A stretch of 64,000 nucleotides of DNA from Desulfovibrionaceae bacterium (GTDB lineage Bacteria; Desulfobacterota; Desulfovibrionia; Desulfovibrionales; Desulfovibrionaceae). The notes below the pieces were generated by a model. The model ran no database searches. It was not told the DNA's origin and saw only the letters and a list, made by a program, of their open reading frames with translations. A program made the translations under genes and the position numbers. The stretch is taken from NCBI GenBank assembly GCA_028689675.1, contig JAQVCS010000006.1, positions 90,405 through 154,404 of the forward strand, given 5' to 3'. Shown in pieces: positions 17,061-26,492 of the stretch (position 1 is its first letter; each line of letters opens with the position of its first letter).

Positions 17061-17564
17061 CGAAAGTACAGCGAAGGAGCAATGACTGGCAGTGAAGAAA
17101 AAACGCTTCACCATGCAAAGACACGCAGGCATCCAGCCCCCGCTGCACCACCAAAGGGTCAGGTCATCCCAAAAGTACAAGACACCACAGCAGCGGTGTA
17201 CAAGCGCGTCGGGAATGATGCGGGGGGTAAAAAAAATGTCTTGCCCATTGCTGCAACAGGTTGCCATAGCTACAGGCGCTCTGTCAATACATAGGGCACA
17301 AAAGCCACAGGGCAAAGCGCAGTGGTCATGCCATACACTGCTTTATTGCCTGCAAACAACAGCTGTGCATTGCTGCATCATAGGTAGATAATATAACTGG
17401 TTAAACACTACGCGCATTTCTCCTGCAGAGCCTGCACAAAGCCATGCTGCACCTGCCCCTCGCCTGCACCTTGGCGCCCCCCTAAGCCTGCAAAAGCCCA
17501 CAGGCTGCACGGCTAACAAGCCCGAAATATCGTCAAAAATGGCTTATGCTACAGCTCTCCCTGC
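17061..17564. other. Intergenic region, possible small RNA on minus strand
   Basis: No convincing protein-coding gene. On the minus strand there is a TTGACA (17287-17282), then long-range pairings (CAAGACA near 17241 with TGTCTTG near 17180; GTGAAG/CTTCAC near 17095-17113), ending at the terminator at 17037-17060. I could not match it to 6S, tmRNA, SRP RNA or RNase P signatures. Confidence 0.35.
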
Positions 17565-19562
17565 TCATCCAGCGGCTTGGGCATCAGGCTGATATTGTAT
17601 GCACAAAATAGTAATATCATCAGAAGCGGGCTGCCCCTGCACATGGTTGGCAACCCCCTCCAGCACAGCTTGCATCAGCATAACGGGCACGCGCGAGGGG
17701 CTGCTGGTAAGTGCTGCCTGCATGGCTTCATAAGAATATTCCTCTTTGTGCTCATTCATGGCTTCGTTCACACCGTCGGTATACAAAAAGAGGCTTTCTC
17801 CAGCATGAATTTGCGTAGTGTGCAGGCAGTATTCCACCTCTTCCATAGCACCCACCACAGGGCCGCTTAGCCCTGTCAACCAGCGCATAGCGCCCGCTTC
17901 CCCCAATATAAGGGGCTGATTATGCCCACCATTGGCATAGCAAATTTCACCGCTGTTTACATCAAGCACGCCAATAAACAGGGTAACAAACATGCAGGTG
18001 GTGTTTTCACTGGCAAGGCTATTGTTGACAATGCTCATAAGCATTTCTGGTGAAGGGCAGGTTTTGGCATGTGAACGAATAAGCGTTACCGCCATGCTCA
18101 TAAAAAGAGAAGCAGGCACGCCCTTGCCCGAAACATCCCCAATGACAAAGCATAAATGCGTTTCATCCAGCATAAAAAAGTCATACAAATCACCGCCCAC
18201 TTCACGCGCGGGAATAAGGCTTGCCGCAATGAGAAAACGCCCGTCCGAAACAGAAGCTGGCAGGGGCTCGGGCAAAATATCCATTTGAATTTCAGTAGCG
18301 GCGGCAAGTTCCCCTGCCATGCGTTCCCTGCTTGAAACAGCCTCCATCAATTCGCGCACACGGCTGCGCAGAGTTTTATCCATAAAAAGAAAAGACGAGG
18401 CCAGTTCCTTCATTTCCAGCCCACCCTCACCAGCGGCAAGGGCTTTGAGCGCAGGGTCTTCTGCTCGTGCTTTTTCAAAATTTTGTTCGGGCAGGCTGCG
18501 GGCATAGGCGGCAAGGCGATACAAAGGCCGCGTAAGGCGAGAAACAATAAGCATGGCAATGGGCAAAATGCACACAATGGCAAAGCACAAGGCCGCAATA
18601 AGGGCATACGAAAGCCTGTGGCCAGGCGCCAGCGCCTCATCTTCATAAGCCATGCCCACCACATACCAGTCCAGCGGTTTAACATAGCGCACAAAAAGCG
18701 CAGCCATGCGCTCTGTTTGCTCTGTGTTTTGCAGTAAGGCTGAGGCGGGTATGGCAAGGGGCTTTTCTGGCTGTGCGGCCGCTTGCGGCAAAAGTTCCAC
18801 AAGCAATTTCCCAGAAGCCGTACGCGCCTGCGCAAGGGAAGGCTGCAACGAAGCCTGCCCTATGGCTACTTCCCCCTTACTGGTAAGCGCAAAAATAATG
18901 CCTGTATTGCCTAAGGAAATTTCTTGAAAATTCTTTGTTAATTCAGTGAAATTTTGCTGCTGTATATTCTTCAATTCGTCTTCCAAAGGGCGTACCCCTG
19001 CCCACAAGCCAACCAGCAGCCCTTGCTTGGGCAAGAAAAAATGCACGCCATAAAAACGCTGAAAAACACCTTTGTGCTGCCAGCCAACCAGACAATTTGC
19101 CGGCATATTTCTCTGTGCCAGTGTCAGCATTGTTTCGCCCACGGGGCGCTCTTTAATATCCCGCAGGCTATAGGGGTTAGCCGTTTTAAGCCCAGCCGAG
19201 CTGTAGCGGGGCGTCCACTGTGCATCCAGCGCTATAAGGTCTATTCCTTCTGGCAGAGGAAAAGCACGAAACAAAGCCACAGGGTTTTCACTGGTGGATG
19301 CCAATTGCTGCAAAATATTCTGCAACAGAGCCATACGTGTTTTGAGCGCCACGGCCTGCTTTGTTTTAATACGAAAAAGAATCTGATAATGGTCAAGAGC
19401 ATTTAATGTTGCCAATTGTACTATATTACTGGCATTACGGCATTGCTCTTCCAGCATACTTTTTTCAACGCTGTATTTACTGAAAAGCCCTACCCCTGCG
19501 GCAAGAACAATAAGTGAACCTGCCACCAGCAAAGCAAGTTTTGTTTTTGTGGACAAAAGCAT
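17565..19562 (-). CDS. Membrane PP2C/SpoIIE phosphatase with sensor and HAMP domains (RsbU type)
   Basis: A 665-residue membrane protein. A first transmembrane helix (residues 9-29), a periplasmic sensor region to about 320, a second helix at about 325-350, a HAMP-like region, then a SpoIIE phosphatase domain from about 430 with the metal-binding motifs EVGGDLYDFF, VIGDVSGKGVPA, YANGGHNQPL and FLYTDGVNEA. This architecture senses an external signal and dephosphorylates a STAS-domain antagonist. Such a STAS protein and its kinase are encoded at the other edge of the T3SS locus (43.4-44.2 kb), as with BtrU/BtrV/BtrW of Bordetella. Partnership is inferred; the ligand is unknown. An AAGGGA site precedes ATG 19562. 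Confidence 0.88.
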   Translation of the reverse strand: MLLSTKTKLALLVAGSLIVLAAGVGLFSKYSVEKSMLEEQCRNASNIVQLATLNALDHYQILFRIKTKQAVALKTRMALLQNILQQLASTSENPVALFRAFPLPEGIDLIALDAQWTPRYSSAGLKTANPYSLRDIKERPVGETMLTLAQRNMPANCLVGWQHKGVFQRFYGVHFFLPKQGLLVGLWAGVRPLEDELKNIQQQNFTELTKNFQEISLGNTGIIFALTSKGEVAIGQASLQPSLAQARTASGKLLVELLPQAAAQPEKPLAIPASALLQNTEQTERMAALFVRYVKPLDWYVVGMAYEDEALAPGHRLSYALIAALCFAIVCILPIAMLIVSRLTRPLYRLAAYARSLPEQNFEKARAEDPALKALAAGEGGLEMKELASSFLFMDKTLRSRVRELMEAVSSRERMAGELAAATEIQMDILPEPLPASVSDGRFLIAASLIPAREVGGDLYDFFMLDETHLCFVIGDVSGKGVPASLFMSMAVTLIRSHAKTCPSPEMLMSIVNNSLASENTTCMFVTLFIGVLDVNSGEICYANGGHNQPLILGEAGAMRWLTGLSGPVVGAMEEVEYCLHTTQIHAGESLFLYTDGVNEAMNEHKEEYSYEAMQAALTSSPSRVPVMLMQAVLEGVANHVQGQPASDDITILCIQYQPDAQAAG

Positions 19563-19750
19563 GGCTCTTCCCTTTTCTTAAAAACATGGCAACAAGAATA
19601 TAGGCTGTGGTCTGTAGCAAGATACAAATCTGTTACAAAGAAAAACGCAAGAACTTCTGAACGTATTGTGTGCGCCTGCTTGTGCAGCCTTAAGCACAAA
19701 GCATTGTTGCTTTGCCATAGTATTTTTGCTTCTTTGCCAAAATAGAGACA

Positions 19751-21022
19751 CTATTCCATAGTATTTTCAGTAATGCCCATGCGCAATAATTTCTTGCGCA
19801 AGCCCTCGCGCGTAATGCCCAGCAAGGCCGCAGCTTCTGTGCGTGTTTTGCTTTGGGCAAGGGCAGCCCGCACGCATTGCCTTTCCATAGCTTCAAGCGG
19901 AAACAGCGTGGGGGCTGGGCATTGTTCTGCCATGGCTTGTGTGCTGTTCGTGCTTTGCCTTGGTATGGCCGATAAAATACGAGGGGAAAGGTCGCAGGCT
20001 TCCAGCACTTGCTCTGGGGCAAGGGCAGCCGCACGCTCCATTTCATTTTGCAATTCCCGCACATTGCCTGGCCATGTATAGTGCAAAAGCACTTCGCGCG
20101 CCGAAAGACTGATGCTGAGCGGGGCACGCCCCTTGGCAGTACAATGTTTTTCTAAAAAGAATTGTGCCAGCAGTAAAATATCATCCCCTCGTTCACGCAA
20201 TGCAGGCAATATAATTTCTGCCACATTGAGGCGATAATACAAATCTTCACGAAAGCGCCCTTCCTGTACGGCCAAGGCAAGGTCTATATTGGTAGCGGCA
20301 ATAATATTGATATCCACAGGTACAGGTTTGCTGCTGCCCACACGCACTACGGCGCGCTCTTCAATAACACGCAGTAGCTTTGCCTGATGCGGCAGGCTTA
20401 ATTCCCCCAGCTCGTCTAAAAACAGTGTTCCGCCAGAAGCTTCTTCAATGCAGCCCTTGCGCGCAGAAACCCCTGTGGCAATACCCTTTTCTATGCCAAA
20501 CACTTCACTTTCAAACAGGCTTTCAGGAATGGCCGTGCAGTTAATAGCAATAAAAGGCCCTTCTTTACGCGGCGAATGCACATGTATCAATTTGGCAAAC
20601 ACCTCTTTGCCCGTACCAGAATCGCCCAAAAGCAAAGTGTTGATGGGGCGGCGCGCAATGGCAAGAGCAAGAGCAAGAGCGCGGCGTATGGCTTCGCTAT
20701 TCCCCACGAGGTGCTTGCCCACATAATTTTCCTGCACTACTTGCAGCAAATTGGTATGCTTTTGCATGAGCTGCGCGCGGGCATCTTCAAGCTGGGCATT
20801 GCGCAGTGAAAGGTCATTGATAAGTTGTGTGGTCTGAAATTCCCGGCCTTCCACTTTAACAAGCATCATACCAAAGGCTTCGGCAAGCTTATAAATACGC
20901 TCGGGGTAAAGCCCTTCTTGGGTTAGGGCATACAGGCGGTCGGCATCTGTTGGCTGGCTCCAAGCAATATCATTGCACAACTTTATAAGCAAATCAAACA
21001 GGGTATCTTCTTCCGCTGTCAT
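19751..21022 (-). CDS. Sigma-54-dependent activator with altered GAFTGA loop
   Basis: A 423-residue enhancer-binding protein. Residues 1-100 are an unrecognised N-terminal regulatory region ending in a coiled coil; 105-340 form the AAA+ domain with Walker A GDSGTGKE (133-140) and Walker B GGTLFLDE (197-204); a Fis-type helix-turn-helix occupies about 380-415. The loop that normally reads GAFTGA and contacts sigma-54 is G180-I-A-T-G-V185, a variant. There is no canonical response-regulator receiver domain. It lies 60 bases behind sctU in the minus T3SS operon, and sigma-54 elements precede both T3SS arms, so it is the likely transcriptional activator of the system. Confidence 0.88.
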   Translation of the reverse strand: MTAEEDTLFDLLIKLCNDIAWSQPTDADRLYALTQEGLYPERIYKLAEAFGMMLVKVEGREFQTTQLINDLSLRNAQLEDARAQLMQKHTNLLQVVQENYVGKHLVGNSEAIRRALALALAIARRPINTLLLGDSGTGKEVFAKLIHVHSPRKEGPFIAINCTAIPESLFESEVFGIEKGIATGVSARKGCIEEASGGTLFLDELGELSLPHQAKLLRVIEERAVVRVGSSKPVPVDINIIAATNIDLALAVQEGRFREDLYYRLNVAEIILPALRERGDDILLLAQFFLEKHCTAKGRAPLSISLSAREVLLHYTWPGNVRELQNEMERAAALAPEQVLEACDLSPRILSAIPRQSTNSTQAMAEQCPAPTLFPLEAMERQCVRAALAQSKTRTEAAALLGITREGLRKKLLRMGITENTME

Positions 21023-21082
21023 AAGGCTCCTTGCGGTGTTATAAAGAAATAGCCTTGCCCGTCAAAAGTGCACAAGGGCACA

Positions 21083-22123
21083 TCATGAACGCTGCAAGCT
21101 TTGCACCCAGCGTAAAACCTCTGCGACAGGGGCAATAAATTCTTTGGGTATATAGCTGTTTTCTGTGCCATTTTCAAAAAGAGCACGCGCAAGAGGCACA
21201 TTACGCATAATGGGTATGCCCTCTTCTTTGGCAACGGCTATCATGCGCTGTGCCAGCAACCCTTCCCCCTTGGCCAAAAGCACAGGCAGAGGGGTGCGGT
21301 CTTTTTCATAGTCTAAAGCAATAGCATAATGGGTGGGGTTGGTCACAAGCACCTTCGCTTTTCGTACTTTGCCCATGGTATCCTGCGCAACCAATTCCTG
21401 ATGCAATTGCTTGCGCTTGCCTTTTATTTGCGGGTCGCCTTCCGATTCTTTATATTCCCGCTTTACTTCATCCTTGCTCATCATATGCTCTTTGGTATAA
21501 TGCCACTTTTGATACAAAAAATCGAGTGCAGCAATAGTACAAAAAACGCCAGCCGCGGCCAGCAGCAAAGCACTGCCCACAGAGGCCAGAATTGCCAGCA
21601 TATCACCCACATTGCCATGCTGAATTTTAAAAAGTAAGCCCAAATTTGCCTCAAGCACCTTCCACACAGCCACGGTCAGCACGGTTACCTTGAGGATATT
21701 TTTTAAAAACTCCACAAGGTTTTTCATGGCAAACACTTTTTTGAACCACTTGGAGGGGCTGAGGTTCTCCATTTTGGGCATAGCGGCTTTCAGGCACACC
21801 ATAAAGCCCACCTGCGCAATATTGGCAACAATGGCAATGGTCAGCACTAGGCCTATCAGGGGTAGCAGCAGGGCAAGGGCAAGGTCGACAAGGGCGGTAA
21901 GCACAGAGGCAAAGGCTGTATCAAAAGGCTGGGTAAAAACCGTCAGGGGAAAGTTGACCAGCAGCATGAGCTTTTCAAAAATACTGCGCCCCATAGCAAT
22001 AAAATATAGGGCAACCCCCATAACCAATAAGGCCGAGGGCACATCTTGGCTTTTGCAAACATCCCCTTTTTCGCGCGCTTCACGCAGCCTTTTTGGGCTT
22101 GGTGGTTCTGTTTTATCGCTCAT
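21083..22123 (-). CDS. sctU: T3SS export apparatus switch protein SctU (YscU/FlhB family)
   Basis: A 346-residue inner-membrane protein: four hydrophobic helices within residues 28-205, then a cytoplasmic domain with the autocleavage motif N262-P-T-H265. FlhB/YscU proteins cut themselves between N and P, which allows the switch from needle to translocator export. The N-terminus (SDKTEPPSPKRLREAREKG) is the typical signature. ATG 22123 overlaps the end of sctT. It is the last structural gene in the sctW-N-X-Y-V-S-T-U arm, matching the order of Ysc export genes. Confidence 0.95.
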   Translation of the reverse strand: MSDKTEPPSPKRLREAREKGDVCKSQDVPSALLVMGVALYFIAMGRSIFEKLMLLVNFPLTVFTQPFDTAFASVLTALVDLALALLLPLIGLVLTIAIVANIAQVGFMVCLKAAMPKMENLSPSKWFKKVFAMKNLVEFLKNILKVTVLTVAVWKVLEANLGLLFKIQHGNVGDMLAILASVGSALLLAAAGVFCTIAALDFLYQKWHYTKEHMMSKDEVKREYKESEGDPQIKGKRKQLHQELVAQDTMGKVRKAKVLVTNPTHYAIALDYEKDRTPLPVLLAKGEGLLAQRMIAVAKEEGIPIMRNVPLARALFENGTENSYIPKEFIAPVAEVLRWVQSLQRS

Positions 22124-22941
22124 CGCAATAAATCTTCCAAGGTTTGCACTGTGTTTATCATTTCAGGAAAGCTCTCTTGCATGCCCAGCATGAGCAGCCC
22201 AAAATAAAAAATGAGCAGCAAGGCTGCTATGCCACTTTTAATAGGCATAGCAAGCACATACACATTCAGCTGTGAAGCAAAACGGTTTACCAGCCCTAAA
22301 GAAATATCGGTCAGCAGGCAGGCGGCAATAATAGGCCCAGCAAGTAATAGCATAGAGGTCACCACAGACTGCCCCTCTTCAGCAAAAAAGAGCATCAGCT
22401 TCAGGCTGCTAAAGGCCTCAAAGGGAATAAGCGAAGCGGGTTGCCACACCTCGTATGAGGCATAAATTGCCGTAAAAAAGCTCAAAAATGCCCCGCTAGC
22501 ATAAAAAAGATAGACTGTTGACTGAAAAAGAAAATTGCCTATGGGGGAAGATTGTTCCCCCGCCAGCGGGTCTGCCCCCTCGGCCATAGAAGAGCCGCGC
22601 TGGTTATCAATAAAAAAGCCAGCACTTTGTATTGACCAGAATAAAATACTGGCCAGCCAGCCAATAAAAAAGCCAAGCAAGGCCTCTTTCAAAATAAGCA
22701 GGCCACAATGGGCAAAGGTGATAAGCTGGTCTTCACCCCAGTCGGGAATGGTGGCAACGAGGGCTGGGTGCAGGGGCAAATAGCAGGCAATGGCAATAGT
22801 AATGCGCAGCTGCCCTGTTACCACAGCACCACCCATAAAAGGGGCAATTTGCGCTATCATAAGGATGCGTGGCAAACCCAGCAGCAGTGCCAGCACATGC
22901 GTGCCAATATCAAGCTCGTTGAAAAGTGCAACAAAATCCAT
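22120..22941 (-). CDS. sctT: T3SS export apparatus protein SctT (YscT/FliR family)
   Basis: A 273-residue protein with about six to eight hydrophobic segments and the conserved FFIDNQRGSSMAEGADPLAGEQSSPIG stretch seen in two parts around residues 112-137, characteristic of SctT/SpaR/FliR. Together with SctR and SctS it forms the export gate embedded in the inner membrane. Length is normal (YscT about 260). It overlaps sctU by four bases and starts 55 bases after sctS, so the three are co-transcribed. Confidence 0.95.
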   Translation of the reverse strand: MDFVALFNELDIGTHVLALLLGLPRILMIAQIAPFMGGAVVTGQLRITIAIACYLPLHPALVATIPDWGEDQLITFAHCGLLILKEALLGFFIGWLASILFWSIQSAGFFIDNQRGSSMAEGADPLAGEQSSPIGNFLFQSTVYLFYASGAFLSFFTAIYASYEVWQPASLIPFEAFSSLKLMLFFAEEGQSVVTSMLLLAGPIIAACLLTDISLGLVNRFASQLNVYVLAMPIKSGIAALLLIFYFGLLMLGMQESFPEMINTVQTLEDLLR

Positions 22942-22995
22942 ACTGCCTGCTTTTGAAAAAGCCCGTCAAAGAAGGAGCGCGCACAGCACCATCAC

Positions 22996-23256
22996 TCAGA
23001 TGATATAAAAATTGCTGAATATTTCATCAGAATAGCGCAAAATTTCCCCACCAAGCCAGCCCATGGTCAAAAACAGGGTGACCACCACGGCAATGAGCTT
23101 CACCCCAAAGGTCAAGGTTTGCTCTTGCAATTGCGTAATAGCCTGTATAAGGCTGAGCAAAATGCCCACTACCGAAGCCACCACAATAGGCGGCAGCGAA
23201 AGCATCATAACAAGGTATAATGCCTGTGTGGCGTATGAAAAAGCATTCACTTCCAT
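22996..23256 (-). CDS. sctS: T3SS export apparatus protein SctS (YscS/FliQ family)
   Basis: An 86-residue protein with two hydrophobic helices (about 12-34 and 50-72), the hallmark of SctS/FliQ, and the conserved ASVVGILLSLIQAITQLQEQ stretch in between. Several copies coil around SctR and SctT in the export gate. ATG 23256 has a GAAGGG site; the stop of sctV lies 11 bases upstream. Length and position between sctV and sctT are as in Ysc-type operons. Confidence 0.93.
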   Translation of the reverse strand: MEVNAFSYATQALYLVMMLSLPPIVVASVVGILLSLIQAITQLQEQTLTFGVKLIAVVVTLFLTMGWLGGEILRYSDEIFSNFYII

Positions 23257-23267
23257 AGCCCTTCCCC

Positions 23268-25361
23268 TTATAGGCGCACGCGGCTTACTGGCTGCACAGA
23301 AATTTCTGGCGTAAGTTCCTGATAGGCGAGCACGGGCAATTCATACATCTGCGCCTCCAGTAAGCGCCGCACATAACGCCGTATATCCATAGAGGCCAGC
23401 AATACCGGCTTTTGCACTGCTTTTGCCTGCGTATTAAAAGCATTTTTTACAGCCTCAATCAGACGCCGCGAGGTGTCTGGGTCAAGGGCAAGAAAAGCCC
23501 CCGAGGAGGTCTGGCGTATGGATTTGCGCACCGTTTCTTCCACAGCAGGGTCCATTAAAATGGCAGGCAGCATATTGTGCCCATGCGAATACATGTAGCT
23601 TATCTGCCTTTTCAGTGCCGAGCGCACATATTCTGTAAGCATAACGGTATCTTTTTCTTTAGGGCTCCATTCTATAAGCGCTTCTAAAATGCTGCGCTGG
23701 TCACGAATGGAAATTTGCTCTTGAATAAGCCTTTGAAAAATTTCTGCAATGCGCTGCACTGGCAAAAGGCGCGTGGCCTCGCGCACCAAATCGGGCGCGC
23801 GTTCTTCCATTTTATCCAACAAATATTTTGTTTCCTGCATGCCCAAAAAGGTTGCGGCATGGCGCGAAAGCACTAAGGATAAATGATAGGCAAGAATACG
23901 GGCATGATTCATGGTGCTTATGCCCACCTTGGCAAGCGCCTCTGCCTGTGCTTCGTCCACCCACAAGGGCTCTACCCCCGGCAAAAAAGCTTGCCCCTCT
24001 GTTACAGCAACACCCATCATGGCAAGATTGCTGGCTGTATCTTGGGCAATAACCTTATGCGCCAGCAGCTCCCCTTGCGACATGGGAATTTCATTGAGGT
24101 GCAAAATATAGCTCAAACCCGACAAATTGGGATTGGGGCGTATATTGATGCCGGGGAAGGGCAAGCCCAAATCAAAATACAGCGCGCGCCGCAAATCGCT
24201 GAGTTCATCATTGAGCACTTCATAGGCAAGGCTTTCCCCCATGTTGGGAGAAATATCCAAAATAATGGGTACAGTGGGGGAAAATTCGTCTGCTTGTGCC
24301 CCTGCCTTGCGTTTTTGCGGTTTTTTTGCCGTGGGGCTGAGTGTGCGGGAAAGGTCATCGCGCGGGTCTTGCTTGACAGGAGCCGAGCGCAGGCGCTTGA
24401 GCACATAGCCAAAGCCGCCCAGCAGGCCTGCCAAAGCAAAAAGCTGCGGCTTGGGGAAGCCGGGAATGAGCGCAAAAACAAAAACCAAGGCCCCTGCCAT
24501 ATAAATGGCCTTGGGCTGATCAAAAAACTGCCCCCCCACCTGCTCGCCCACGCCATTTTCGGCATCGCCAGAGCGCGTGATAAGAATACCTGCTGAAATG
24601 GAAATCAGCAAGGAGGGTATTTGCGAAACCAAGCCATCACCCACGGTGAGAATGCCATACACCTGCGCGGCATCCCCCGCTGTCATGCCGTGCTGAGTAA
24701 TGCCAATAATAGTGCCAGCAGTAATGTTCACCACGGCAATAATCATGCCTGCTATGCTGTCGCCTTTTACAAATTTCATAGCGCCGTCCATAGCGCCATA
24801 CATCTGGCTTTCTTGGCTAACGCGCTCGCGGCGCTTTTGGGCTTCTTCCATATCAATAACGCCAGCGCGCATGTCGGCATCTATGGACATCTGTTTGCCG
24901 GGCATGGCGTCAAGGGTAAAGCGCGCGCCCACTTCGGCCACACGCTCTGCCCCTTTGGCAATAACCATAAATTGCACTATGGTTAAAATTAAAAAGACTA
25001 CAGCACCCACAATAAAGTTGCCGCCCAGAGCAAATTCACCAAAGGTAAAAATAATTTCCCCAGCGTCGGCCTGCAATAAAATAAGGCGCGTTGTCGTGAT
25101 GTTCAAACCCACACGAAATAATGTGGTAAACAGCAGCATGGTAGGAAAAACAGAAAATTCAAGCGATGTCTTTACATACATAGACATCATGAGCATAAGA
25201 AAAGAAAGTGCCATGTTCACGCCAATAAGCGTATCCACCAAGGCTGTTGGCAAGGGGATAATCATCAGTGCAATGACTGTGATGAGTAAAAAAACCATGG
25301 CAATATCGTTATGCCGCGTCAAAAAGCCCGCGGCTGCGCTTGCTTTGGCAAAAAGGCTCAT
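23268..25361 (-). CDS. sctV: T3SS major export apparatus protein SctV (YscV/LcrD/FlhA family)
   Basis: A 697-residue protein (YscV is 704). Residues 15-325 contain about eight membrane helices and the conserved cytoplasmic FHIPEP-type region, seen here as RFTLDAMPGKQMSIDADMRAG near 146-166 (given in two overlapping parts in the family as FTLDAMPGKQ and MSIDADM). The C-terminal half is the soluble domain that forms the nonameric docking ring for substrates and chaperones. ATG 25361 overlaps the stop of sctY. It is essential for export in all T3SSs. Confidence 0.96.
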   Translation of the reverse strand: MSLFAKASAAAGFLTRHNDIAMVFLLITVIALMIIPLPTALVDTLIGVNMALSFLMLMMSMYVKTSLEFSVFPTMLLFTTLFRVGLNITTTRLILLQADAGEIIFTFGEFALGGNFIVGAVVFLILTIVQFMVIAKGAERVAEVGARFTLDAMPGKQMSIDADMRAGVIDMEEAQKRRERVSQESQMYGAMDGAMKFVKGDSIAGMIIAVVNITAGTIIGITQHGMTAGDAAQVYGILTVGDGLVSQIPSLLISISAGILITRSGDAENGVGEQVGGQFFDQPKAIYMAGALVFVFALIPGFPKPQLFALAGLLGGFGYVLKRLRSAPVKQDPRDDLSRTLSPTAKKPQKRKAGAQADEFSPTVPIILDISPNMGESLAYEVLNDELSDLRRALYFDLGLPFPGINIRPNPNLSGLSYILHLNEIPMSQGELLAHKVIAQDTASNLAMMGVAVTEGQAFLPGVEPLWVDEAQAEALAKVGISTMNHARILAYHLSLVLSRHAATFLGMQETKYLLDKMEERAPDLVREATRLLPVQRIAEIFQRLIQEQISIRDQRSILEALIEWSPKEKDTVMLTEYVRSALKRQISYMYSHGHNMLPAILMDPAVEETVRKSIRQTSSGAFLALDPDTSRRLIEAVKNAFNTQAKAVQKPVLLASMDIRRYVRRLLEAQMYELPVLAYQELTPEISVQPVSRVRL

Positions 25362-25741
25362 CGAGCGCCCCCAGTAAAGTGCACATATTTTTCTATAGCC
25401 GCTTTGGCTTCATCCACACGCCCGCTCATCCAAAAAGCCTGCGCCTGCACAAGCAGCAGAGGCGCATCGGCAGAAGCAAGGGGCTTGCCCTGTAGGGCAG
25501 CGCGTATATGCTCAAGGGCACGCTGGGCGGCCTCGTGGGCATCGTGCCCTTCTTCTGTATTGTCTTGCAGGGCAATGAGGGCAAGGGCGGCCTCGGCCTT
25601 TGCATCTACCCCCTCGGCAGGGGGTACAGCGCACAGGGCAGCATAAATGCGCTCTGCCCGCGCAAATAAGCCCATGCGCAGGTACAAATAAGCAAGCACA
25701 TGCAAAGAGGAACGCTGTTGCTGTGAAAAAGTTGCTGCCAC
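25358..25741 (-). CDS. sctY: SctY-like TPR chaperone (YscY family)
   Basis: A 127-residue helical protein starting at GTG 25741, four bases after the sctX stop and overlapping sctV. Helical pairs such as SLHVLAYLYLRMGLFARAERIYAAL and APLLLVQAQAFWMSGRVDEAKAAIEKY (here described by their starts) fit tetratricopeptide repeats, as in YscY, which binds YscX and helps export it and engage SctV. In Yersinia yscY sits between yscX and lcrD, exactly as here. Sequence similarity to YscY itself is low by eye, so the call depends on order and fold. Confidence 0.75.
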   Translation of the reverse strand: MAATFSQQQRSSLHVLAYLYLRMGLFARAERIYAALCAVPPAEGVDAKAEAALALIALQDNTEEGHDAHEAAQRALEHIRAALQGKPLASADAPLLLVQAQAFWMSGRVDEAKAAIEKYVHFTGGAR

Positions 25742-25745
25742 CCTG

Positions 25746-26111
25746 CTACCCCTGTATCATCAGCCCGACATAGGCCTGCAATAATGCCTTATTTTCAAGC
25801 AAGGGCTGTAATTCCTGCTCTACCAAGGCCTGTAGGGCTGGCTCTGTGCTGTGTGCAAGCTGCTGAGCACATTCCTGCATGGTGCCAAAAAAAACTTCGG
25901 GCTGCACCATGTGCCCATCGCCCACCTGCGGGCACAAAAAGTTCATGGTAATGTCGGCAATATTGCCCCCTTGGTACAGCTGCTCAAGCCCCCCCGTGTT
26001 GACCACAGTGGCCGCAAGGGGCTGCGCATTGGGCAGCGGTGTGGCAACGGGGGAGGCAATAACAGACTGAATGCCCACAGAAGGGTCAGGCACAGAAAAG
26101 TTCACAGGCAT
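25746..26111 (-). CDS. sctX: SctX-like early T3SS substrate (YscX family)
   Basis: A 121-residue protein beginning at ATG 26111 behind a GAGG site. The N-terminal half is polar, Pro/Val-rich and probably unfolded, as expected of a secreted protein; the C-terminal half is helical (MQECAQQLAHSTEPALQAL) and ends in the hydrophobic AYVGLMIQG, comparable to the conserved end of YscX. YscX is an early export substrate needed for needle assembly, found only in the Ysc-type lineage and always with YscY. Position between the SycN-like chaperone and sctY supports this. Confidence 0.7.
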   Translation of the reverse strand: MPVNFSVPDPSVGIQSVIASPVATPLPNAQPLAATVVNTGGLEQLYQGGNIADITMNFLCPQVGDGHMVQPEVFFGTMQECAQQLAHSTEPALQALVEQELQPLLENKALLQAYVGLMIQG

Positions 26112-26113
26112 AG

Positions 26114-26485
26114 CTATACCTCACATTCTTGTTGCGCTGTTTCTAAAAAAAGCACGGCGCGCTCAAGGTTGGCAGCAGTCAGTTCGCGCTCTGGCAAGCG
26201 GGTGGAAAAGACAACATTGCCCGCATATACGCCCCCGTGCAAGGGTAAAATATGCCCTTTATCATAGCAACAGGCAGCCAGCACACGGCGGGGCAAATCG
26301 GCATCATAGGCAGGGGCAGGCTTAACAAGCGCAAGCAAAAGCTCTTTTTCGCGCTCACGCTCGTGCAGCTGCAATTCCAGCCGCCCGAGCTGGTCTATAG
26401 TTAACGCAGCGCAGCCATTGGGGGCAAGGGAAAAATGGGTCAAACCCATACGGCGGCCAAATTCGGCAAGGGCATGTTCTTGCAT
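26114..26485 (-). CDS. sycN: SycN-like CesT chaperone for SctW
   Basis: A 123-residue protein; ATG 26485 is chosen because GGAG, overlapping the sctW stop, precedes it. The pattern LAEFGRRMGL, FSLAPNGCAALTIDQLGRLELQL, then a long C-terminal helix (NLERAVLFLETAQQ) is that of SycN/YscB class I chaperones. SycN binds YopN (SctW) and holds it as the secretion plug. It lies between sctW and sctX as in the yopN-tyeA-sycN-yscX-yscY-lcrD order. I see no separate yscB in the window. Confidence 0.78.
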   Translation of the reverse strand: MQEHALAEFGRRMGLTHFSLAPNGCAALTIDQLGRLELQLHEREREKELLLALVKPAPAYDADLPRRVLAACCYDKGHILPLHGGVYAGNVVFSTRLPERELTAANLERAVLFLETAQQECEV

Positions 26486-26492
26486 AATTCTT

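Noticed and set aside
17013..17315. 100-codon upstream extension of the iscA-like gene
   Set aside because: The frame is open but crosses a terminator, has Cys/Trp/Phe-rich non-protein composition, and the ribosome binding site fits the internal ATG 17012.
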